This document shows, piece after piece, positions 7,261-15,981 of a stretch of DNA of 22,200 bases. Below the pieces are notes generated by a model, which saw only the letters and a program-made list of their open reading frames with translations, was not told the DNA's origin and did no database searches. The number at the start of each line of letters is the position of its first letter. Within the stretch, counting starts at the first letter, position 1. The stretch is from the NCBI GenBank assembly GCA_002441285.1, contig DJVR01000011.1:1-22200 (forward strand), in the 5' to 3' direction. The position numbers and the translations under genes were made by a program. The DNA is from Candidatus Atribacteria bacterium UBA6251 (GTDB lineage Bacteria > Atribacterota > Phoenicimicrobiia > Phoenicimicrobiales > Phoenicimicrobiaceae).

Positions 7261-9774
7261 CTAATAAATTAATGCTCCTCCTCCGGTTTGCCTTTCTCTT
7301 TTAAAACCTGTTTCTTGATTATAATAAAGGCCTTGCTCTATTTCTTCTTTAGAAATATAACCAATGTCCCTATCTTCTTCAATAAAATCAGCGGCATATT
7401 GATAGGGAACAGATATAATATATTCATAAAAAATATTTCTAATTTTTAGAAATTCATTTTTACGCTGAAAATTATTTTTAATCAAACCCAATTCTTGGTA
7501 TTTTTTATATATTATGTGAGCTTCTTTATCAACTTCTACGAAGATATCCACCTTTCGATAATCTTCTTCAATCAATTTAAATTTACTTATTTCTTCAAAA
7601 TTTAAATTTTTTACTTCTTCTAAAATTTCTGTAGATTTATCATCTGACTTTCCCTTACTAACTTTATCAAAATAGAAATTACTTAGACTCAAAAAATCTT
7701 TTTCTTCAACTTTATTATTTCCCATTTCTTCAAAAGCATCTTTAGTTTTTGAAATAATAAAGGAATCATAAATATATTTACAATATTCTCTTTTCTCTTC
7801 TTCTTGTTTAAGGGTAAAAATTTTTACTAATCCTTTTTTGTTTCTAAAATTTCGATTACATCTTCCAGCTACTTGATTAATAGAATCAAGAGGGGCAAAA
7901 TCACGGTAAACCACATCAACATCTAAATCTACACCAGCTTCAATTAGTTGGGTGCTAACGATAATTTTTCTCTTCCTGCTTTCTTTTTTACTGTCTTTTA
8001 TTCTCTCTAACCTAACTTTGGGAATTACATTTGTGGAAAGATAATAATTTTTTGTATTTTCCAACTCTAATTCTTTGACAAATTTATAGATTTCTTGGGA
8101 AGAATTTATAGTATTTAAGACAATTAAAAAATCCTTGGTAGGATTGTTGACTAAATCTTTTTCCAACATCTCTTTAAAATCATCTAAACAAATTGATTTT
8201 AAATTTAATATTAACTCCACCCTATTTAAACCATTAAAATATTTTTCTTTATTTTTAATTAAAGATTTTATTTCTTCATCACATTCATTAAAAAGTAATG
8301 GTTGAGTTGCGGTAATTAAAACAAAATAAAGATTAAATCTCTTAGCTAAAAAATGCATCATCTTATTCAGTAACAACCAATAGCGATGAGGAATTGCCTG
8401 AATTTCATCCAGGATAACAATACTATTTATGATATTGTGAAATTTCCTAATAGCTTTATTTCGATTAGAGATTAAACTATAAAAAAATTGGATAAAGGTA
8501 GTTACTATAACTTCTGAATTCCAGCCTTCAATTAATAGTATATCCTTACTAATATCTTTTGTAGAAATATTTTCGAATTCTTCTTTCTTAAAATTAGTAG
8601 TAGTGTAGCATACATCAGAAAGATGATGATGTTTTAATAATAAATCTGAGGCAGGGCTTTCTCCTTGTAGGCAAAGCTTAAAAACATCTTCAAAGACAGC
8701 AAAATTTTGATCGATAATACTTAAATAAGGCAAAGAATAGATAATCCTTGGCTTATATCCTTTTTCCTGTGCTATTTTTTTTCTTAATTTTAAAGCAAAA
8801 GATAAAGAAGTAAGAGTTTTGCCAGTACCTGTAGGAACATTTAAAGATAATAACTTATCTTCATCTAAATTCAAATTATTAAGATTAATCATAACTTCAT
8901 GATAAATATTATTTCTAATAGCATTTATTTTGTGACTATCTTTCTTAATATCCCTAAATTTTTGCTTTATATATTCATCGACAATATTTTCGTTTATATT
9001 AACCCTTTCTACTTCTTTTAAATTAGCAGCGTCGGCTTTGTCAGCATCCAAAAGCAAAGAATATAAAAGCAAAGTTATAAAATAATAAAAGAGAGTACCT
9101 TCTTCATCTAAATTCCTAATCAGCTTCTTCTCTTGATGGCTTAAATCTATTACGTATTTTTTTTCATATCTATCAAGTTTGTGGTAAATATAAATAGCTT
9201 TGGAATCTAAAATGTTTTTTTTAAATAGATTGCAGTTATACTTAAAATTAATTTTAGAAAAAAGATTCTCATAAACAAAGTTAATCTCACTAAAATTAAT
9301 AGAGTTAATTTGTTTCAAAAATATCTCTTCATTCTTTTGATCAAAATCAATAACTTCATCCAAGACATTGTCTAAATTACCATGGTGTTTTTTTACTACT
9401 AAAAAACTTATTACTGGAAGATACTGATAATATTTCTCCTTTACAAGACTTTTTTCAGATAAATATTGCTTTGTAACATAGTAAGTAAATAGGGCTGAAA
9501 TAAAGCTATGATGAGTCTCTGGTTTATTCTTTATCTCTGTTTTTTTTGTTTCGTTCTGTTCTTGCAAATAATTTTGAAAATACGAGGTTGATTTTCCAAA
9601 ATCATGAGTTATCCCTATTAGATAAGAAACCTCTTTCAAAATATTAAAATTTATATATTTGTCTAAATTTAATTTTATTGAAGATAAATTATTTAGGCAT
9701 AAATCCCCTACTTTTTGCAAATGTTCATATAATAATTTATCTGGATGGGATTTTAATCTATTCAATAAAGACAA
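7261..9774 (-). CDS. cas3: Type I-B helicase-nuclease Cas3 (HD domain fused to helicase)
   Basis: Cas3 is recruited to Cascade-bound DNA, unwinds it with ATP and degrades it. From the chosen start the protein is 837 aa. The HD domain comes first: H18, H57-D58 in ITHDFGK, HH later, and DADKADA. The SF2 helicase follows: Walker A VPTGTGKT (GTGKT at 316-320), DEIQ (456-459), an ITAT motif, and motif VI near INQVAGRCNRN. I chose the TTG at 9774 because GGGAGGAGAGAAAATA precedes it. The in-frame ATG at 9792 and TTG at 9822 have no binding site and only lengthen the overlap with cas5. The binding site lies in the cas5 C-terminal codons, a sign of coupling (17-base overlap). Confidence 0.93.
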   Translation of the reverse strand: MSLLNRLKSHPDKLLYEHLQKVGDLCLNNLSSIKLNLDKYINFNILKEVSYLIGITHDFGKSTSYFQNYLQEQNETKKTEIKNKPETHHSFISALFTYYVTKQYLSEKSLVKEKYYQYLPVISFLVVKKHHGNLDNVLDEVIDFDQKNEEIFLKQINSINFSEINFVYENLFSKINFKYNCNLFKKNILDSKAIYIYHKLDRYEKKYVIDLSHQEKKLIRNLDEEGTLFYYFITLLLYSLLLDADKADAANLKEVERVNINENIVDEYIKQKFRDIKKDSHKINAIRNNIYHEVMINLNNLNLDEDKLLSLNVPTGTGKTLTSLSFALKLRKKIAQEKGYKPRIIYSLPYLSIIDQNFAVFEDVFKLCLQGESPASDLLLKHHHLSDVCYTTTNFKKEEFENISTKDISKDILLIEGWNSEVIVTTFIQFFYSLISNRNKAIRKFHNIINSIVILDEIQAIPHRYWLLLNKMMHFLAKRFNLYFVLITATQPLLFNECDEEIKSLIKNKEKYFNGLNRVELILNLKSICLDDFKEMLEKDLVNNPTKDFLIVLNTINSSQEIYKFVKELELENTKNYYLSTNVIPKVRLERIKDSKKESRKRKIIVSTQLIEAGVDLDVDVVYRDFAPLDSINQVAGRCNRNFRNKKGLVKIFTLKQEEEKREYCKYIYDSFIISKTKDAFEEMGNNKVEEKDFLSLSNFYFDKVSKGKSDDKSTEILEEVKNLNFEEISKFKLIEEDYRKVDIFVEVDKEAHIIYKKYQELGLIKNNFQRKNEFLKIRNIFYEYIISVPYQYAADFIEEDRDIGYISKEEIEQGLYYNQETGFKRERQTGGGALIY

Positions 9775-10510
9775 TATTTTCTCTCCTCCCATCTGGATAT
9801 TTAATATTTCTATAAGTTTCAATTAATTTTGCTTTTATAGGTCTGCTATTGCGGTCAAAAATGATATCTCCATATTTTGTGACAATCCTTTCGGTATTTA
9901 ATTCTATTGGCATCCTTATTGAAAAATATTCTCCTTCTGACTCAAACATTATTCCTTCTTTCTTTGAAGTTTTCAGTAAAGGCAACACTGTATCAATAGA
10001 TATATAATCATCTTTGCAAGGAAGAATATTAATTTCAAATTCCCCTACAAACTTGAAGTTTGCAATATTTTCACTTAAGCCTAAGCAGGGGGTATATACT
10101 GTTTTATGGTGGGTTAAATTTTGTTTCAATTCTTTGTATATTATATTACCTTCATCAGGACTATGAAAATAGAGTCTATATTTTTGGTCTTTTAAAAATT
10201 CAAATCTTATCTGGGTTCGATTAGTAATTAAATTCATTCCTAGACCACGGGCGGTTTTCGTGTCTATTAAATTTTCTGCAACTATAGTTTTCTTAATGGG
10301 GTTTACTAATTTCAAGCCAATATGAGCGGACTCAGTAGAAAAATAATTTAAATAATCATTATCTTCTTTTTCTAAACCAATTATCGCTCCTATTAAACCA
10401 CATAAAGCAGTACGGGGGGGGATAGGGAAAGAAAGGGGAGAGGTAGTAGTATAAAATCTTCTAAAATGGGCGTAATCTCCCCAAACATCAAACACTAACA
10501 CCTTATCCAT
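9758..10510 (-). CDS. cas5: Type I-B Cascade subunit Cas5
   Basis: This 250-aa RAMP protein holds the crRNA 5' handle in the I-B Cascade and contacts Cas8 and the Cas7 filament. The N-terminus is the Cas5b/Cas5h signature: VLVFDVWGDYAHFRRF, then SPLSFPIPPRTALCGLIGAI, where the PPRT-xxG segment is diagnostic. The ATG has GAGGTGATTTAAA just upstream and starts 17 bases after the cas7 stop. It is unrelated in length and motif layout to the second Cas5-like gene at 4533-5183, which belongs to the type III module. Confidence 0.94.
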   Translation of the reverse strand: MDKVLVFDVWGDYAHFRRFYTTTSPLSFPIPPRTALCGLIGAIIGLEKEDNDYLNYFSTESAHIGLKLVNPIKKTIVAENLIDTKTARGLGMNLITNRTQIRFEFLKDQKYRLYFHSPDEGNIIYKELKQNLTHHKTVYTPCLGLSENIANFKFVGEFEINILPCKDDYISIDTVLPLLKTSKKEGIMFESEGEYFSIRMPIELNTERIVTKYGDIIFDRNSRPIKAKLIETYRNIKYPDGRRENIVFIE

Positions 10511-10527
10511 TTTAAATCACCTCTTTA

Positions 10528-11505
10528 CTAATCAAAGGAAATGCTATCTATTTTAATTGATGTATCCAATCCCTCCAAATTTATCCTAACTCTTTCATCT
10601 ATTTTCAAGTTAATACTTTTAATTTTTTCTTTATTATTGTTTAAAATTTCTACTAATTCATTGGCGTCTAATTCTACATCACTGATATCACGAATCTTTT
10701 CCTCTGGTATATTTTCAATATTTTTTATTTTAATTAGTTTGTCCAAATCTCCTAAATGATAATTTTCTTCCTTATAATTTACTTTTAAAAGTAAACGGGG
10801 CATTTGCCCGACTTTGCTTCGAGAAATTAAATTTTTAGTACCGTTCCACATTGCTTCTAAAAGTAAATTTACATCATCTTCACTGAGTTGTGTGTGCTGA
10901 GCAGCGTTTTCGTTGATAACACCATAAAAAGAGATTAAAGAATATGGTAAAATATCTTCTTCACGAAATGTTTTTTGGGTGACTCCTTTTTTAGCTGCAA
11001 AGGCTCCTGTCCCCTTAATGTGCTTTAATTCTACTTTATGAAGAGAGCGGCCCATTCTAAATTGAACTGGCCCAGTTAAAGTAATAGAACCAGTAACATT
11101 TTTTACTTTATTGCTTTCTTTTACAGATATATCGAGTGGTATAGTGGCTCCAAATAGGCGCACATCGATACATTCTTCGAGTATTTTCTTTTTAATTTCT
11201 TCTTTCTGCTCATTAAAATCCTTTTCCTTTATACTAGTTTTATCTAAAAAATCTTCTGCTCTTTGTTTAGCGTCTTGAATCGAACCATCTTCATTAATTA
11301 TCTCCTTAACAAATATTTCTTTCTCCTTAAAATTCATTAGGTAATCTCGGATGGTTCTTTTTAAACGAACATCAGTTACTATATTTATCCCGGTTTCTTC
11401 ATCTATTCGTGGTTTGTTTTCGTCTAAAGGATCTCCATTGGGGTTAGTATCTTTAATATCATAGAGAAATACAATTTCTGATCTGTTTTTTACAAAATTA
11501 CTCAC
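10528..11505 (-). CDS. cas7: Type I-B Cascade backbone subunit Cas7 (Csh2 family)
   Basis: This is the repeated crRNA-binding subunit of the I-B Cascade. The start region NRSEIVFLYDIKDTNPNGDP and the following RIDEETGINIVTDVRLKRTIRDYL segment identify the Csh2/DevR-type Cas7; GSITLTGPVQFRMGRS and a late GMPRLLLKVNY-like strand (GQMPRLLLKV) also fit. I start it at the GTG at 11505, giving 325 aa beginning SNFVKNRSE after the initiator. GGAGGTAAAGATA sits directly before that GTG, whereas the ATG at 11520 is itself part of this binding site. The overlap with cas8 is 8 bases. Confidence 0.95.
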   Translation of the reverse strand: MSNFVKNRSEIVFLYDIKDTNPNGDPLDENKPRIDEETGINIVTDVRLKRTIRDYLMNFKEKEIFVKEIINEDGSIQDAKQRAEDFLDKTSIKEKDFNEQKEEIKKKILEECIDVRLFGATIPLDISVKESNKVKNVTGSITLTGPVQFRMGRSLHKVELKHIKGTGAFAAKKGVTQKTFREEDILPYSLISFYGVINENAAQHTQLSEDDVNLLLEAMWNGTKNLISRSKVGQMPRLLLKVNYKEENYHLGDLDKLIKIKNIENIPEEKIRDISDVELDANELVEILNNNKEKIKSINLKIDERVRINLEGLDTSIKIDSISFD

Positions 11506-13345
11506 TATCTTTACCTCCATTATTTTTTTCTTTTTTAAATAACTCAGATAGATTCATTCCCAATACAAAGTAAAAACTAATCTCATCGTTAGGTATGTTC
11601 CAGGTATTTCCTGACGAAACAAAATAATTGGAAATAATTAATTCCAAATCTCGATAGTAGTTTTTCCCATATTCTTCTAATTTGTTTTGTATTTCTGGCA
11701 GGAGTTTTCTAATTTGTTTTTCGTCTAATTTTAAACCTTTTAATTTAACTCTAAATGGAGTAGATTTTCTTTCTTGATATTGGATATTCAACAAATACTG
11801 TGTAAGTACTCCTTCTAAAAATATTGCTTTTTTGATATTGTTATCAAAAAAATCAGAAAAATTATCGAAAAAAGATTCGATTTTCGTTTTTATTTCGCCT
11901 CCTATTTCATGGGGTAAAATCAATTTTTCCATTTTTGTAATTTCCTCCTTCTTATATTTTAATATTTTTAATTCATTCAAATAATTTAACAACATAAAGG
12001 CTTTTAAGGTATCATTTTTCGTGGGATATCCATTTATAAAGTCATCTCTTATTTTTTGCATAATGAAATCTAATAGAAAATCATAATCTACTGGTTTACC
12101 AGTAAAAATTTTATTCACAATGTCTAAGAAATATTTATCGAAAGTTCTTTTGTTGCTTATTTTTGGGAAAAAAGTTCTTAAAACTCCAAAGTTAAATTCC
12201 AGGGGCATTTCGCCGTCTTTTCTACCTTTATCATTAAATGTAGCTACCATACAATTTTTAAAAATTTCTTCTTGCTCTACTTTTTCTTTGGCCAAAAATA
12301 GCTGTTTTAAGCGAGAAGGTAGGATATCTTCGATATAAAGTAGTATATTAAAGACTGCCCCATTAAAACCTTTAGGTGCGCTGTAAAATAAAAAATTGTT
12401 ATTTAAGAAATTTTTCTGTTCACTCATTAAACCGAGAACTTCGTTTTCGTCGTTAGTTAAATGGTTGATTTCTTTTTTACCGAATCGCGGGTTTTTCTGC
12501 AATTCAATTGTTCTAAAAATTTCTTTTTGAACTTCTTTTTGTATTGATTTAATAAATTTTGGGATTAAAAGATATCTAAAACCGTAAAAATTGAAATTTA
12601 AATTATCTTGTAGATATTTTTTACCCTCTTCTAAAGTTAAGGCGCAATTTAAGCATACCGGATAATTTTTCCAGGCATTTTCCTGTCTAAAACCTCCAGG
12701 GATAAAGCCCTTTTTATCTACGGTATAAAAATTAAAAGTACTTACAAAGCCGTAAACTTCTTCATTTTTTTTCTTGCACACCGAGCATAGTTTATTTTCT
12801 GATTTTGATATTTTACCGAATTTTCTATAATAACTTTCTGTGGCCGAATTCACTAAAATGTTCCTAAAAATTTCAAAATCTCCTAAGTATTTATTGTTAA
12901 CTTTAAAGCTTATTACATTGTTTTCTATGGCCGATTTTTCTTTTAAGTCTTGTAGTATTTTTTCTTTATTTTCTTTAATGCAGAAGTAAATATTCTGCAA
13001 CATTTCATTCTTATTATTCTTATTAGAATTATAATTTTTAAACCAATTTATAATTTTTATATTAAAAGTTTTTTCTGTTTCAGTTATCATAGCAGTTGGA
13101 GTAATATCTGTACCATTGGGAGTTCCTTTTTTATATAAATATTTTATTAACTTATCTTTTGAATATTCTTCAAGCTCCACACCTCTATAATTAAACTCTC
13201 CTTCTTCATCATCTATAATTATAAATAAAATACCTTTGGTGTTTCTATTTGCAGGATTATCAAGTAAAATTTCTAAAGGCTCATCAACGCTTTTCCCTTC
13301 TTTTTTAAGCGAATATTCCCCAATATTTCTAATTGCTTCTATCAT
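11498..13345 (-). CDS. cas8b: Type I-B Cascade large subunit Cas8b (Csh1/TM1802 family)
   Basis: This 615-aa protein is the PAM-recognising large subunit of the I-B Cascade. A zinc-ribbon of two CxxC pairs is seen at C187-xx-C190 (LCSVCKKK) and C231-xx-C234 (YPVCLNCALTLEEG), the layout of the TM1802/Csh1 family. The C-terminal part is helical and could hold the internal start that makes a small subunit in some I-B systems, though I see no strong internal site. The ATG has GGAGGTTCTAA before it and follows a 106-base gap after the regulator, so the cas operon probably begins here. Confidence 0.92.
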   Translation of the reverse strand: MIEAIRNIGEYSLKKEGKSVDEPLEILLDNPANRNTKGILFIIIDDEEGEFNYRGVELEEYSKDKLIKYLYKKGTPNGTDITPTAMITETEKTFNIKIINWFKNYNSNKNNKNEMLQNIYFCIKENKEKILQDLKEKSAIENNVISFKVNNKYLGDFEIFRNILVNSATESYYRKFGKISKSENKLCSVCKKKNEEVYGFVSTFNFYTVDKKGFIPGGFRQENAWKNYPVCLNCALTLEEGKKYLQDNLNFNFYGFRYLLIPKFIKSIQKEVQKEIFRTIELQKNPRFGKKEINHLTNDENEVLGLMSEQKNFLNNNFLFYSAPKGFNGAVFNILLYIEDILPSRLKQLFLAKEKVEQEEIFKNCMVATFNDKGRKDGEMPLEFNFGVLRTFFPKISNKRTFDKYFLDIVNKIFTGKPVDYDFLLDFIMQKIRDDFINGYPTKNDTLKAFMLLNYLNELKILKYKKEEITKMEKLILPHEIGGEIKTKIESFFDNFSDFFDNNIKKAIFLEGVLTQYLLNIQYQERKSTPFRVKLKGLKLDEKQIRKLLPEIQNKLEEYGKNYYRDLELIISNYFVSSGNTWNIPNDEISFYFVLGMNLSELFKKEKNNGGKDSE

Positions 13346-13451
13346 TTAGAACCTCCATTAATAAAGTACTGCAAGATATTTGTAACAAATTAAATTTAAG
13401 TCATATCACAGTTTATTTTGTAAAAAACATAAACCTTTAACAAACCAAAAA
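13346..13451 (-). promoter_or_regulatory. Probable upstream region of the I-B cas operon
   Basis: This AT-rich gap between the WYL regulator and cas8b has no gene. It holds the strong cas8b binding site (GGAGGTTC) at its left end and TTTACA- and TTGTTA-like hexamers farther up, but no clear -10 partner at standard spacing. It is the likeliest place for a promoter of the cas operon and for regulator binding, unless transcription reads through from the regulator gene. Confidence 0.35.
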
Positions 13452-14435
13452 CTATTCTTTATATCTCATTCTCATACGGTTGACCTCCTCCCAAATCTCA
13501 TCTTTCAGGCTCTTCGGTTGAAGTACCTGAGCACAACTACCTAGTTGGAGAATCCATTTTTTTATTTCTATAAAGCTATCAACTTCTACTTTGAAGAGAA
13601 TGATCTCATCATTTAAAAGAGTAATTTCCTGGGTAGAGTGACGACGCTCTTCTTTTACCCAGCGAGAAGCCGGTGGAAAGATTTTAATTTCAACCTTTTG
13701 TGGTTTACTATCGCCCCGAACAACCTGCCAGCTTTTTCCTAAATAAGAAGAAAGAGAAAAATTTACCGGAACCTGAAAGATATTCTCGGTAATAATAATT
13801 TCCCTGATGCGATCAATACGAAAGATTTTAATCTCTTTACGCCAGTGGCAAAAAGCAATTAGATACCAGAAACCTCCTTTAAACATAAGATGTAAGGGAT
13901 CTACTTTACGATCAGTTAATTCATCACGAGTAATGGTATAATACTTTATCTGAATTTGTCTTTTCCCAAGAATAGCTTGGTTTATTTTCTGAAAGACATC
14001 ATTACAATCCTGATAGTCTTTTAGTTTACCTAAATAAATGGAGATTTGTTTATCTATCTTCTGAATATAATCTCGGTTGTCACTTCCTAGGACGCTTTCT
14101 AGTTTAGCTAAAGCGAGTTGTATATGCTGCTGGTAAGGAAATCCTTTTTGTTTGAGGAAGAATTTAGTAGAAATTAAAAGTGAAGCAGCTTCTTCGCAAG
14201 TGAAATGTAAAGGAGGTAGAAAGCAGTTAGGAGTTAAGAAGTAACCGCCTCTTTTTCCAGAAACAGAGTATACTGGAAAACCAGCGAGAGATAGGGTATT
14301 GAAATCTCGATAGATAGTACGCTTACAGGTTTCAAAGATATTAGCAATATCTTTAACTTTTATTCCAGGTTGATTTCTGATGAGCAGAATAATATTTATT
14401 AATCTTTCAATCTTATGAATCTTTAACACCCCCAA
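13452..14435 (-). CDS. HTH-WYL transcriptional regulator, candidate regulator of the cas operon
   Basis: This 327-aa protein belongs to the YafY/DeoR-type WYL regulators. A winged helix lies at about 26-65 (VKDIANIFETCKRTIYRDFNTL, then SVSGKRGGYFL), the WYL domain at about 150-215 with W190-Y191-L192 in GGFWYLIA, and a C-terminal WCX-like domain to about 320. WYL domains bind nucleic acid or nucleotide ligands, and such genes often sit beside CRISPR-Cas loci, where some repress cas expression. It lies 106 bases upstream of cas8b in the same direction. The longest frame starts at a TTG (14435) with no clear binding site; the GTG two codons on is possible too. A palindrome at 14522-14537 suggests self-regulation. 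Confidence 0.88.
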   Translation of the reverse strand: MGVLKIHKIERLINIILLIRNQPGIKVKDIANIFETCKRTIYRDFNTLSLAGFPVYSVSGKRGGYFLTPNCFLPPLHFTCEEAASLLISTKFFLKQKGFPYQQHIQLALAKLESVLGSDNRDYIQKIDKQISIYLGKLKDYQDCNDVFQKINQAILGKRQIQIKYYTITRDELTDRKVDPLHLMFKGGFWYLIAFCHWRKEIKIFRIDRIREIIITENIFQVPVNFSLSSYLGKSWQVVRGDSKPQKVEIKIFPPASRWVKEERRHSTQEITLLNDEIILFKVEVDSFIEIKKWILQLGSCAQVLQPKSLKDEIWEEVNRMRMRYKE

Positions 14436-14825
14436 GAAATTTAGTAGGGCATTTATTCATAAATATCGATATTAGTTGGTTAAAAAAATGTGGCAATTTT
14501 AATTATTATAAGGCAGGTTAGTGACAATAGTATGTCAGTAATAAAATAAAAAAATTTAAAAAAATAAAAAATCTTTTATTATTTTAACAAACTATAAGAA
14601 AAATTCCAATACAATTATTAAAAGATTTATTATCTATATCTTATTATCTTCATTTTCCTCTATCGGAGTAAATTGCTTTATCCATATCTATTTCAATTAA
14701 CTTTATTTATTGTAAATTATAAATAAATAGTGATTGATTTAAAAGAAAAAAAATGGGCTTAACTTAAATTGAATATTTCGTTTTATTGAAGCATTTATTT
14801 AACATTCTGCATGATGCTTTGGGTA
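14436..14825 (-). promoter_or_regulatory. Intergenic region with the probable promoter of the WYL regulator
   Basis: This AT-rich gap has no gene. A TATAAT lies at 14505-14510 on the minus strand, about 70 bases before the regulator start. Just upstream is the palindrome TGACA-atagta-TGTCA at 14522-14537, which overlaps where a -35 element would be. Near the right end, after the rsgA stop, an AAGCAT/ATGCTT inverted repeat with a long loop could be a weak terminator but lacks a U-tract. Confidence 0.45.
14522..14537. promoter_or_regulatory. Operator-like palindrome upstream of the WYL regulator
   Basis: TGACAATAGTATGTCA is a perfect inverted repeat with 5-bp arms and a 6-base centre. It sits 11 bases upstream of a TATAAT on the regulator's strand, where a bound dimer would block the promoter. 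Binding by the WYL protein is inference. Confidence 0.4.
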
Positions 14826-15891
14826 TTATCTTTTTTTAAGATGTTTTTTTACTGATTTAATAAATTTTCCAAATTGTTTATTTTTTCTTCTTTTTTCCAG
14901 ATATGACATCTCATAGTAAGTCGATTCCTTATTCATCTTGATATAGTTTTGATAACGTTCTTGAGAAATTCTACCATCTTTTAAGGCGGCTAAAACTGCA
15001 CATCCCTCATCCTGGAGGTGAGAACAGTTACTAAAGCGACATCGTTTTGATAATTCCGTAATTTCCTCAAAGGTATTATCAATACCTGATTCTAAACCAA
15101 AATTCCCCAACTCTCGCATTCCTGGTGTATCAATGAGCATTGCACCATTTTTTAATATAATTAACTGGCGATAAGCAGTAGTATGCCTTCCTCTTCCATC
15201 TTTTTCTCTTACCGCCTTGACCTCAAATCGTTCTTCGGCCAGAAGAGTATTTAGTAAACTGGTTTTTCCAACTCCTGATGAACCTAACAAACAGAATGTT
15301 TCGCCGGGAACCAATAATTTTTCTAATTCAACTAAACCAGAACTAGTGATATTACTAAAAGCTACTACCTGAATATCCGGCATTACTGCATGAATTTCGG
15401 ATATCTTTTCTTTCACCTCCATCGAGGACAAGAGATCATTTTTGCTAAGTAATACTATAGGACGAATATTGCTTTCATTTATCATTGCTAAATATCGTTC
15501 TAACCGTCTGAGATTATAATTAAAATCAAGTGCCTGGATGATAAAAGCTGTTTCAATATTCACAGCAATCAATTGAAATTCAATCTTTTTACCCGATGTT
15601 TTCCTTTTCAAGATTGTTTTTCTGGGTAAGATTTCATTAATAACTGCAAAAGAATCCTGATCAAGATATCTGGCATAGACCCAATCACCCACCGTGGGAT
15701 AATCTAATGGAGAATCAGCATTGAATTGAAATTTTCCTGTTACTTCCGCAAAAACCTCTTTTTTTTTCATTTCTAATAATATAACTATCTTTATTTACAG
15801 TAATAACCCTGGCTAATTGATAATCGATTAATTTTGCAGGATCAATCTTATCTTTAAACCAATTGCTAAGCCCTAACTCTTCTAATTGCAT
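14826..15891 (-). pseudogene. rsgA: Ribosome small-subunit GTPase RsgA, frameshifted near the N-terminus
   Basis: RsgA is a circularly permuted GTPase that helps 30S subunit maturation. The intact frame from the ATG at 15770 (314 aa) has the permuted order G4 (SKND), G1 (GSSGVGKTSLLN) and G3 (DTPG), then the zinc site CRFSNCSH...GC. The family's N-terminal part is found upstream in another frame: from the ATG at 15891 it reads MQLEELGLSNWFKDKIDPAK and continues to RNEKK. It joins the main frame at a run of nine A on the coding strand (15759-15767); eight would give one open frame reading RNEKKEVFAEVTGKF. It may be a mutation, a sequencing error or a slippage site. The shorter ORF would lack part of the OB fold. 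Confidence 0.85.
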
Positions 15892-15981
15892 GAGATAGTT
15901 TCCCTAAATTTTCACTTTAAATTTTAGTACTTATCTAATAATATAAAAATCGGGAATACAAACAGACAAAATTATCAATTT

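Noticed and set aside
12120..12338. Plus-strand 72-codon frame opposite cas8b
   Set aside because: It lies wholly opposite the cas8b coding frame and has no binding site or recognisable features.
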